Positions 34,886 to 42,500 of a stretch of DNA of 46,964 nt are shown in pieces. Numbering within the stretch: position 1 is the first letter of the stretch; each line of letters starts with the position of its first letter. The stretch is from Bacteroidia bacterium. GTDB lineage: Bacteria; Bacteroidota; Bacteroidia; Flavobacteriales_D; Sanyastnellaceae. A program made the translations under genes and the position numbers. Where the stretch lies: contig JAUICJ010000001.1 of the NCBI GenBank assembly GCA_030427925.1, positions 299,388 through 346,351 of the forward strand, read 5' to 3'. The notes under the pieces are model-generated. The model ran no database searches, had not been told where the DNA came from, and saw nothing but the letters and a program-made list of their open reading frames with translations.

Positions 34886-35854
34886 TCATTCGTTGCGAAT
34901 CAGATCGAACAACTCGCCCAAGTCCGGGGCGAGCACGATTTCGATGCGGCGGTTTTTCGCTTTGTCTTCGGCATCCACGGGGTGGTATTCGCTGCGACCG
35001 GAAGCGGTCAGCAGGCTCGGGCTGACCCCACCATCTCCGGTGAGCAAATCCACGACCGCCGTGGCTCGGAGGACGCTGAGTTCCCAGTTGTTGCGCGGGA
35101 TGCTGCCCGTGGATCGGATTTGGTCCGTGTCCGTATGCCCTTCCACGATCACCTCGATGTCCTCTTGCACGGCCACCACTTGGGCCAAATCCAGCAGCGC
35201 CTGCCGTCCCTCCACATTGATCGCCGTGCTCCCCGACGGGAACAGCAGTTTCGCCTCCAGGGACACGTACACCTTGCCATCCCGTTGTTCCACGGTCAAG
35301 CCCTTGTCCTTGAAGCCGAGCAACGCTTCGGCCACGCGATTGCGGAGGGCGGTGGCCGCGGCATCGCGGGCGGCGAGCAGGGCCTCGAGCTCCTCCACGC
35401 GTGCGGACCGCGCCGCGAGTTCCTTGCGACGGGCCTCGAGGTCGGCTCCGAGTGCAACGAGTGAATCCTCCTGGGCTTGCAATTCTTCGCGGGTGCTCGC
35501 GAGGTTGCGGAGCAGGGCTTCGTTTTCGGTGATCATTTTCGCGAGCCGGTCGGAACTCTGTTCGTTGAGCACATCGTTCAGTTCGCGCAATTCCGCGATG
35601 CGCTGCCGACTGCGGGCCAAATCCCGCCCCATTTCCGCCGTATCGGCTTCCAATTCCGTCCGCGCATCCTCCAACACCGCTACGCGCCCTTCGAGTTCGC
35701 GCCGGTTGATTTCGGCGTCACCTTGCGCCAAACGCGCCGCGGCTTGCGCATCGCGCAGTTCATCGCGCTCGGATTCAAGCGCTTCGTAAGACTTCATGCT
35801 GACGCATCCGGAAAGCAGGCCGGTGGCCACGAGAAGAAGGAGGGGTTTGTTCAT
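34886..35854 (-). CDS. OmpA-family lipoprotein with long coiled coil
   Basis: The ATG at 35854 gives 322 residues with lipobox LLSGC (Cys17). A coiled coil of about 150 residues follows (YEALESERDELRDAQ and onward). The C-terminal OmpA domain has LFPSGSTAINVEGRQALLDL, VIVEGHTDTDQI, NWELSVLRATAV and DKAKNRRIEIVL. The domain binds peptidoglycan non-covalently through its Asp and Arg pair, and the coiled coil would act as a spacer from the outer membrane. Upstream lies a perfect 12-base palindrome (35876-35887). Confidence 0.9.
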   Translation of the reverse strand: MNKPLLLLVATGLLSGCVSMKSYEALESERDELRDAQAAARLAQGDAEINRRELEGRVAVLEDARTELEADTAEMGRDLARSRQRIAELRELNDVLNEQSSDRLAKMITENEALLRNLASTREELQAQEDSLVALGADLEARRKELAARSARVEELEALLAARDAAATALRNRVAEALLGFKDKGLTVEQRDGKVYVSLEAKLLFPSGSTAINVEGRQALLDLAQVVAVQEDIEVIVEGHTDTDQIRSTGSIPRNNWELSVLRATAVVDLLTGDGGVSPSLLTASGRSEYHPVDAEDKAKNRRIEIVLAPDLGELFDLIRNE

Positions 35855-35875
35855 TCGAAATGAGGGATGTAATGC

Positions 35876-35887
35876 TTGTTGCAACAA
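35876..35887. promoter_or_regulatory. 12-base palindrome upstream of the OmpA-type gene
   Basis: TTGTTGCAACAA is perfectly self-complementary and lies 22 bases before the OmpA-type ATG (35854). A TATTGTTG sequence on the minus strand (35882-35889, one mismatch from TAnnTTTG) overlaps it. It could be an operator. No protein can be assigned. Confidence 0.35.
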
Positions 35888-35922
35888 TAATGGTGGTTTC
35901 AGCGTTATCCTTGTGGTGCAAG

Positions 35923-36066
35923 ATGATGAAACTGCGCAACATATCGGCGAGGTTGCGCCCGGTCTTGGACTGGGTGGATGCGCATTTGGTCTGGTTTTTC
36001 ACCAACGGGAACAAAGTGGGCGTCGAGGAGGGCCAGGTGACGCCGCACGACGATCACGTGATTTGA
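35923..36066 (+). CDS. Possible small protein of 47 residues
   Basis: This frame begins MMKLRNISARLRPVLDWVDA and continues HLVWFFTNGNKVGVEEGQVT, ending in an Asp/His-rich tail. I do not recognise it. Support comes from its codons: about 80% have G or C at the third position, as in the neighbours, although the stretch is otherwise intergenic. An upstream in-frame ATG at 35860 would add a hydrophobic segment (68 residues in all). Its 3' end overlaps the convergent aldehyde dehydrogenase gene by 13 bases. A TATCCTTG element at 35906-35913 may be its promoter. Confidence 0.45.
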   Translation: MMKLRNISARLRPVLDWVDAHLVWFFTNGNKVGVEEGQVTPHDDHVI

Positions 36067-37502
36067 ATGCAAACGTTCTGAGGTTCGGTAAAGAACCGCA
36101 ACGATTCGGTTCCGCCTTCGCGCCCGGCTCCGGATGATTTCACGCCACCGAATGGCATGCGCAAATCGCGCTCCAGCCAGCAGTTCACCCATGCGATGCC
36201 GCTGTCGATTCGGGCGGCAACGCGGTGTGCCCGCCGCAGGTTTTCGGTCCAAATCGTGCACGCGAGCCCATACTCCGTCCCATTCGCCAAGCTGATGGCC
36301 TCTTCCTCGGTTGCAAAGGGCTGGAGCGTGACCACGGGGCCGAAGATTTCTTGTTGGTTCACTTCGCAAGTGGGAGAGAGCCCCTCGATGATGGTGGGCT
36401 GCATGAAATGGCCTTGGCGGCAGCGGTCGCCTTCGGGGTGGGTGGCTTGGCCGCCGCAGAGGATGGTGCCTCCAAGTTCCCGCGCTTGGGCGACGAAGGA
36501 TTGGATCTTGGCCAAATGCTCAGCCGATGCCACCGCGCCCATTTTGGTCTCGGGCAACGACGGGTCCCCAGGCCGCATGGCGCTGACTTTTTCCACCAAC
36601 GCATCGCGGAAGCGGTCGTAGATGGATTCGTGGATGAGGAATCGGCTGGAACAGAGGCAGATTTGGCCTTGATTCGCAAAACCAGAGCGCAGCACGGTCC
36701 GCAGCGTCAAGTCGAAATCGCAGTCCTCGAAAATGATGGCGGGATTTTTTCCGCCCAACTCAAAGGTGGTTTTCTTCGACGTGCCCGCTACGGCTCGGGC
36801 AATGTGCCGACCAGTCGCCGTTCCCCCTGTGAAGGAAATGGCCTTGATCCGCGGGTGCGTAACGAGGGCTTCCCCCACCTCGTTGCCCAAACCGTGCACG
36901 ATGTTGAAACTTCCAGGAGGGAAGCCGGACTCGTTGATCCATTGGGACATCAAGAAGGCGGTTGCCGGCGTGATTTCAGACGGCTTGCCGATGACGCAAT
37001 TGCCCATGGCCAAAGCCGGAGCGACCTTCCAAGTGAACAAGTACAGGGGAAGGTTCCACGGGGAGATCACGCCCACCGTGCCGAGCGGCTTTCGGTGCAC
37101 GTAGTGCAGCTGATGCGCGCCCGCGGCCATGCCGGCCTCGGTCAAATACTGCTGCGCAGCGGAAGCATAGAAGCGGAGGTTCTTCTCCGCCCGGGGAATG
37201 TCCACGTGTGCGGCGAGGCTGACCGGTTTCCCGTTGTCACGCGATTCGGCTGCTACGAGTTCGTCGAAGTGTTCGGCGATGCGATCAGCGAGTCGGTTCA
37301 AGCAGGCGGCGCGCTCTTCCACCGAAGTCGATGACCAGATCGGATACGCAGCTTGCGCGGCTTCCATGGCGCGTTCGACGTCCGCTGCGCCTGAACGCGG
37401 AAGGCGTCCATAGGGGAGGCCAGTTGCGGGTTCGATGTTGTCCAACCATCCGTTTTCGATGGCAGGGAGGTGCATGCCTCCAATGAAGTTCAAAATATCC
37501 AT
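36054..37502 (-). CDS. NAD(P)-dependent aldehyde dehydrogenase
   Basis: The 482-residue protein has the family motifs: VISPWNLPLYLFTWKVAPAL (cofactor and active site), SFTGGTATGRHIA (Rossmann glycines), FELGGKNPAIIFEDCD (general base Glu) and NQGQICLCSSRFLI (catalytic Cys). EIFGPVVTLQPF is also present. It oxidises an aldehyde to an acid. The overall pattern is closest, from memory, to 2-hydroxymuconic or 2-aminomuconic semialdehyde dehydrogenases, but no ring-cleavage pathway genes are adjacent, so the substrate is open. Confidence 0.9.
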   Translation of the reverse strand: MDILNFIGGMHLPAIENGWLDNIEPATGLPYGRLPRSGAADVERAMEAAQAAYPIWSSTSVEERAACLNRLADRIAEHFDELVAAESRDNGKPVSLAAHVDIPRAEKNLRFYASAAQQYLTEAGMAAGAHQLHYVHRKPLGTVGVISPWNLPLYLFTWKVAPALAMGNCVIGKPSEITPATAFLMSQWINESGFPPGSFNIVHGLGNEVGEALVTHPRIKAISFTGGTATGRHIARAVAGTSKKTTFELGGKNPAIIFEDCDFDLTLRTVLRSGFANQGQICLCSSRFLIHESIYDRFRDALVEKVSAMRPGDPSLPETKMGAVASAEHLAKIQSFVAQARELGGTILCGGQATHPEGDRCRQGHFMQPTIIEGLSPTCEVNQQEIFGPVVTLQPFATEEEAISLANGTEYGLACTIWTENLRRAHRVAARIDSGIAWVNCWLERDLRMPFGGVKSSGAGREGGTESLRFFTEPQNVCIQIT

Positions 37503-37512
37503 GCCGAGGGTG

Positions 37513-37543
37513 TTGGCGTGAGCGCGAAATTTCTTTATCTTCG
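37513..37543 (+). promoter_or_regulatory. Promoter of tRNA-Gln
   Basis: TTG (37513-37515) is followed after 20 bases by TATCTTCG (37536-37543), one mismatch from the Bacteroidota -7 box. The tRNA begins about 36 bases downstream of the predicted start. Confidence 0.6.
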
Positions 37544-37548
37544 CGCTC
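37520..37548. repeat. 9-base inverted repeat overlapping the tRNA promoter
   Basis: GAGCGCGAA (37520-37528) and TTCGCGCTC (37540-37548) are perfect complements separated by 11 bases. The right arm covers the end of the -7 box. It could be an operator, or a hairpin in the leader of the divergent aldehyde dehydrogenase gene whose ATG is at 37502. Confidence 0.5.
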
Positions 37549-37585
37549 GATTTTCTTGGTCACGTTCGCTGACAAAGGTAATCAC

Positions 37586-37656
37586 TCCCCGATGGTGTAA
37601 TGGTAACACACCGGTTTTTGGTGCCGTTTTTCCAGGTTCGAGTCCTGGTCGGGGAA
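37586..37656 (+). tRNA. tRNA-Gln (anticodon TTG)
   Basis: The 71-base cloverleaf folds with acceptor TCCCCGA/TCGGGGA, D stem GTGT/ACAC, anticodon TTG at 37618-37620, T stem CCAGG/CCTGG and T loop TTCGAGT. The base after the acceptor is A, and CCA is not encoded. The anticodon stem has a C-U mismatch at its base (27-43), and the variable loop is four bases. It has its own promoter and terminator. Confidence 0.95.
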
Positions 37657-37659
37657 CTG

Positions 37660-37689
37660 AAGCCCGTCGCTTTTCAAGCCGACGGGCTT
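37660..37689 (+). terminator. Terminator of tRNA-Gln
   Basis: AAGCCCGTCG (37660-37669) pairs perfectly with CGACGGGCTT (37680-37689), followed by TTTGTTTT. The hairpin starts only four bases after the tRNA 3' end. Confidence 0.9.
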
Positions 37690-37778
37690 TTTGTTTTCCG
37701 GCGGTAACAGATTTTTGGTTAAAGCGTTCGGGCCTTGGTCGATGAATGGCCTACATTGAACCATTAAATCCCAATTTC

Positions 37779-38243
37779 ATGCGCCTGATTTCCTTCAACT
37801 CGCTCTTCCTCGCAGGAGCACTCTCCGTCTTCGGCATGGCCACGGCGGCAGCTCAAAGCACTGCAGACACCTCAACAGGTGCACCGTGGCTCTACAATCC
37901 GGACGCCAACGGCAACGGCAACATTGCGACGTTCGATCTCATGGAGTTGTTGTCCATTTTCGGCCAAGACGTGGATTTTCCAGCGGTTGTTCCGGCTGAG
38001 ACGGTGGACGGCTTGACGGATCAAGTGGAATGGCTCGACCAAATCGTGAGGGCCCAGCACGAGCAGTTGGTCGTCCTGACGGATGCGGTGAGGCAGTTGC
38101 AGCAGGCAGCGGTGGGGCCGTTCGTTTGGAGCGAGGAGCACCAGGCTTGGATTTGCAGCGAGTCGGTGGTCGTTCAGGGAGTGGTTCGTTCGGGTCGGTT
38201 GGAATCCGGTTCTGCTCGCATTGGTGGGTTGTCGGCGAATTGA
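37779..38243 (+). CDS. Small secreted protein with Ca-loop-like module and coiled coil
   Basis: The ATG at 37779 gives 154 residues with a signal peptide ending ATAAAQS (about residue 26). Residues 39-67 read YNPDANGNGNIATFDLMELL followed by SIFGQDVDF. This Asp/Asn/Gly-rich loop plus helix resembles a dockerin or EF-hand half. A coiled coil (about 77-110) and a beta-rich tail (VWSEEHQAWICSESVVVQGV and onward) complete the protein. There is no T9SS sorting domain. The same N-terminal module starts the convergent YadA-like gene at 38314-39492. I do not recognise a named family and the function is unknown. Confidence 0.75.
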   Translation: MRLISFNSLFLAGALSVFGMATAAAQSTADTSTGAPWLYNPDANGNGNIATFDLMELLSIFGQDVDFPAVVPAETVDGLTDQVEWLDQIVRAQHEQLVVLTDAVRQLQQAAVGPFVWSEEHQAWICSESVVVQGVVRSGRLESGSARIGGLSAN

Positions 38244-38260
38244 GTGCGAATGGCTGAAAT

Positions 38261-38296
38261 GAAAACGGCCCGGACTGAGCAGTCCGGGCCGTTTTC
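38261..38296. terminator. Perfect 16-base bidirectional terminator
   Basis: GAAAACGGCCCGGACT and AGTCCGGGCCGTTTTC pair perfectly around the tetraloop GAGC. It lies between two convergent genes and has A and T runs in its arms, so it can stop transcription from both sides. Confidence 0.92.
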
Positions 38297-38313
38297 ATTT
38301 CCACGCGTGGGGT

Positions 38314-39492
38314 TCACTGACCCTGGAGCAGCGTTTCCACCTGACTCGTCAACAGGAGCAGGGCTTCTTCGAGTTCGGTCACTCGGGAATTGAGTGAATC
38401 GATGACCTGCATCGGGTTGGTTCCGCCCACGAGGAGGGTTTCGTGCACTTCCACCGTTCCGTCGTTGATGACGGTCAGGGCGTTGCTTCGGGATTGCAGG
38501 GATCCGTTGCCCACAGCGAAGAGGAGCCCGGGTACTTCGAGGGTGTTGTATTGGCCCACCACGAAACTTTGATCGGCATCTGCTACGGTTGAAAGTCCGA
38601 AGGCCGCGGAGGAGTTGTTCAGGGCTTGGGTTTGGCGACCGTGCGACGAGCTGTAGAGTCCCGAGGCGATGGTTTGGTAGCCTTCCGCGTGCGCTGCATA
38701 GCCGGTGGCGTCGGATTGGAATCCTTCGGCGTGGCTGTTGCTGCCACTGGCCAAGGTGGCATCGCCCTCGGCGTGTGAGGCGGTGCCCGAGGCGACCGTG
38801 TTGCGGTTCTCCGCATGGCTGTAAAGGCCCGTTGCGTCGGTCAAGTAGCCTTCAGCGTGGGCCGCGGTGCTGTTCGCAAGCGTTACGTATCCTTCGGAGT
38901 GAGCGTAGTTGGCCGTGGCGTCGGTTGCGTAACCTTCGGCATGAGAGGCGGTGCCCGATGCGAACGAACTCATGCCTTGGGCGTGCGACGCCACACCCGC
39001 TGCCGTGCATCCTTCCCCGGCTGCGCTGGAACAGGTGGCGGTAGCGTTGGTGAGGCGATTTTGGGCGTGGCTATAGGCCCCGGACGCAGTGACATTCAGG
39101 CCGCTCGCTTGCGCGAATGCCCCCGTTGCATTCGCATTGAGTCCCTGACTCAGGGTCGTTTCCACGCGGATGGCACCGTGGACGTAAGCCATTTCCTGGT
39201 TGCTGATGAGGGTGTCTTGGAACAAGGCCAAACCCAACGAATCCCGCGCAGCGGACGCATTGTTCGACCCCGTTCCACCCCCGGCCACCGGCAACACGCC
39301 TTCTACGAGAAACGAGCTTCCGTAGTAGGGGAGGAACTGCAGGAGATCTCCGATTTCGATTTCACCGTTGCCATCGTAATCCGGGTTGTAGGGGAATCCG
39401 ATTTCGGTTTGGCCTGAGGCGGGAAGAGCGAGTGCCAGCGCGAAAAACCATCCGCTGGCGCACATCAAAAAGGGCTTGCTGAGGTGTTTCAT
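38314..39492 (-). CDS. Secreted fibre-like protein with YadA-type head repeats
   Basis: The 392-residue product has a signal peptide ending PASGQ (about residue 28). The Ca-loop-like module YNPDYDGNGEIEIGDLLQFL (35-54) comes next, then LPVAGGGTGSNNASAARDSL, which matches the GGTG motif of phage tail fibres. Residues about 118-305 are 14-residue YadA/trimeric-autotransporter head repeats of the type ASGxxSHAEGxxT. A neck-like part (FAVGNG, RSNALTVINDG) and a C-terminal coiled coil (IDSLNSRVTELEEALLLLTS) finish the chain. Neither a YadA membrane anchor nor a T9SS sorting domain is present, so how it reaches or stays on the surface is unclear. Trimer formation is inferred from the head repeats. 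Confidence 0.82.
   Translation of the reverse strand: MKHLSKPFLMCASGWFFALALALPASGQTEIGFPYNPDYDGNGEIEIGDLLQFLPYYGSSFLVEGVLPVAGGGTGSNNASAARDSLGLALFQDTLISNQEMAYVHGAIRVETTLSQGLNANATGAFAQASGLNVTASGAYSHAQNRLTNATATCSSAAGEGCTAAGVASHAQGMSSFASGTASHAEGYATDATANYAHSEGYVTLANSTAAHAEGYLTDATGLYSHAENRNTVASGTASHAEGDATLASGSNSHAEGFQSDATGYAAHAEGYQTIASGLYSSSHGRQTQALNNSSAAFGLSTVADADQSFVVGQYNTLEVPGLLFAVGNGSLQSRSNALTVINDGTVEVHETLLVGGTNPMQVIDSLNSRVTELEEALLLLTSQVETLLQGQ
38578..39141 (-). repeat. YadA-like head repeats
   Basis: About 13-14 units of about 14 residues (42 bases) with the core SHAEG or close variants, all in frame inside the fibre gene. The DNA copies are diverged but the protein periodicity is regular. 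Confidence 0.85.
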
Positions 39493-39511
39493 AGCCTAAA
39501 AATACGCAGAA

Positions 39512-39535
39512 AAGCCGTCCCGAATGGGACGGCTT
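39512..39535 (-). terminator. Terminator of the giant T9SS protein gene
   Basis: AAGCCGTCCC and GGGACGGCTT pair perfectly around a 4-base loop, 42 bases after the stop of the giant gene. On the minus strand a TTTT run overlaps the end of the stem. The YadA-like gene begins 20 bases further on, preceded by a TATTTTTA element (39497-39504) that may be its -7 box. Confidence 0.75.
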
Positions 39536-39577
39536 CTCTGCGACTTGGGAGCCGTACGCTCCACATCGAAGGATTCG

Positions 39578-42500
39578 TTAAGGCATGACCACCAACAACC
39601 GCGAAACGCGTTCTTGCGAAGTGGAGATGACCACGGCATAGGTGCCCACTTCCAGGCCTTTCACTCGGAATTCAATGGTCTGTGGCGTTTTCGCAAAGAC
39701 TTGTCCATGGAAGATGTCGCTGATCAAAGCACCCTGGAGGCTGTGAAGCGTGACGGCCACGACATCGTCTTGGTCGATGTTGAAGTTCAACAACGCAACG
39801 TCGGAGGCCGGGTTCGGTTGCAGCGAAACGATTTCGATGCCGTTTTCGCCCACAATCAAGCCGCTCGGTCCGTTGTCCTCCTCATCCTCATAGGGGCCCG
39901 CGATGGGGGGAGTGGGCAGGCAGGAGGTCGACTCCACGCTCAGAACGTACTCAAAGCTGGTCGCATTCCCTGCGCAGTCTGTCGCGGTGTAGGTCCGCGT
40001 CACTGTGACCGGTTCCGTGCAGTTCAGATCCCCGAACAAATCGCCCGTCCCCGAAACCGCGTTTCCGTTCAACGTCCCCGTGTAGAAGAAGTCGGCGCTG
40101 TACCCGTAGTTGCTGTTCTTGTTGTTTGCCCCAAACCCTTCTTGCATGGCGTAGTAGAAGTTGGACGGTTGGTGGGTCAAATTCAGCACGGATCCCGCAT
40201 AGTCACCCCATCCGGTCATCGTACCTGACGTCATGATGTGGTACAACCAATTCTCGTGGTCGTTCACCTGAGTCCCACAGACATAGCGGTAGGATTGCGC
40301 CTCAGGGTTGTTCATCCAATCGGTCCAGTTCAGGCCTTCGGTGAAGGTGACGTCGATCGTCCAGCCGGCATTCGGGTTGTCGGATGCGACCACGGTTTGG
40401 CTCAAGACGAAAGTTCCATCGTCCAAATGCGTCGCCGTCCCCGCGACCGATTCGTAGAACGCTTCGCCCGGAAAGCTGCCCAAGAACACGCTGTACGGCT
40501 GCATGTTATCGCAGGTCAAATCATCGGGCATGACGTCAGGCGTCGTGACGGTGCAATACCCTTGCATGATGTCGGTGCCGGCAGGCAAAGTGGGTTCGAT
40601 CACTTCCTCGTAAACCACCTCGGTGCCCGCGTCACAATTGTCGGTGACATCAAGGACACACGCATCCGGCAAGGTGAACGTCCCGCCGTAGGAGTCGAAG
40701 CACAGCGCGATGGTTTCGCCGTTGCCCGCGTCGCAAGTGCCTTCGAGCACCGGAGCGGCGGTGTCGCTGATGGTCAGGACTTGCAGAGCGATGGAGCTGT
40801 TCCCGCAATCATCGGTGACCGTGAAGGTGCGTTCGATGACGTATTCCGTGCTGCAGCTGCCTTCAACGATGACGTCCGCGAAGTCGTAGACCAAATCCGC
40901 GTCCGCCGTCGCATCATCACTCGCAACGATCCATTCAAAGGGCACCTGTTCGTCGCACGACAAGGCAACGTTGGCCGGGACATACGAAATCACCGGAGCA
41001 GTCGTGTCGGTCACGGTCACCGTGTTGCTCACGCTGCTCGAATTGCCGGACGCATCCGTCGCCGTGTACGTCACCGTAGCAACGAATGTGCCGGTACACA
41101 CCACATCCGAAATCACCACGCTCATGTCCAAGGTCGCATTGGGATCGCAAGCATCCTCGAAGGTGGGCGCATAGTTCATCAAGTCGATGACCAACCACGC
41201 TTCGTGCGTCACGATCAGGTTGCCGGGTTCGGCGTCGAAAACAGGCCCCTCGGTGTCCACCACGTGGATGATTTGAACGGCCGTTTCCGCGTTGCCGCAC
41301 TCGTCGGTCGCCGTGAACGTCCGCTCGAGCGTGTAGTTGCCCACAACCCCTTCTGCCACGATGGCGTCGGAAGTGGTCATCGTCGCTGCACCGCAAGCGT
41401 CTTCCGCCACGGCATTGGGCGCTGGCAAGTCCTCCGAGCACTGCACCGTTGCGGTGTCGGGCACGAAGGTGAAGGTGGGCGCTTGGTTGTCCACCACGTT
41501 CAGGATTTGGGTCGCCACGGCGGTGTTGCCGCAGGCATCCGTAGCGGTGTGCGTGCGCACGATGGTGAGTTCGTTCGGGCAGGTGCCTGGGGTCACGTCA
41601 TCCGTGTAGGCCAGGATCAAGTCTTCGCTGGCTGTTGCGTTGTCTACCGCTGTGGCCAAATCTTCCGGCAGCGCCGCATCGCAGTTCAACGTGGCATCCG
41701 CCGGCACGAACGTCATGACCGGGTCTACCGAATCCAAGAAGCTGAGGGTGAACGGAACTTCCAGCACATTGCCGTTTTCATCACTGAACGCGTAATTGAC
41801 GACGACATCGAACGCTCCTGCACAGCTGCCTTCCACGATGGAATGCGACCACGTTCCGGGCAAGCCGGTTCCCTGAAGCGCGCCCGCGGACGCACCACCG
41901 CCTCCCGTTTCCGAGGTGCAGTTGTCTTGGACCACCGGTTCGTAGAAGGCAAGCAAGGACTCATCCCATTCGGTGCTTTGAAGCACCGGGGCAGGCGCTT
42001 GGTACACCAACTCGGGTCCGGTAGCGTCCACGATGGAAATCACCACGCTGGTGGTCGTGCTGTTTCCGCAATCGTCCGCAATCGTGAACGTCCGCATCAG
42101 TTCGAATTCGGTTGCGCTTGAGGCCTGCAACGTATCGTCAACAAAGGTGATTTCGAGTTCGGTGTCGAAGTTGTCGACGGCCGTTGGAAGTGCCACGGAA
42201 ATCACTTCGTCGCATCCGAAGGTGAGGTCTTCGGGGGTGGTCAGCACCACCGGTGCCAACGAGTCGATCAGGATGATTTCTTGTTCGACCGGGACCGATT
42301 GGTTGCCACAGCCATCCACCGCTACGTAGGTCCGAACGATGGTGCCCGTGCAACCGCTTGCAATGAATTGGTCGGTGAACGTCAGCAACGCTTCGGAACA
42401 GGCGTCCACTGCGGTGGCGTAAGCAGCGTCTTCAATGAACGCCTCGACGGACAACTCAAGGACCGACTCGGCCACGAGTTCCGGCGCATCGTTGTCGATG

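Noticed and set aside
37586-37656. tRNA-Gln as an integration site for a mobile element
   Set aside because: No copy of the tRNA 3' end, integrase or transposase gene was found in the window.
40238-42121. Long plus-strand frame of 627 codons, with similar ones at 42281-42793 and 42803-43903
   Set aside because: They lie antisense to the giant HYR protein, whose frame has clear domains. High-GC repeats with little stop potential on the opposite strand explain the open frames, and their translations are Arg/His/Val-rich with no recognisable motif.
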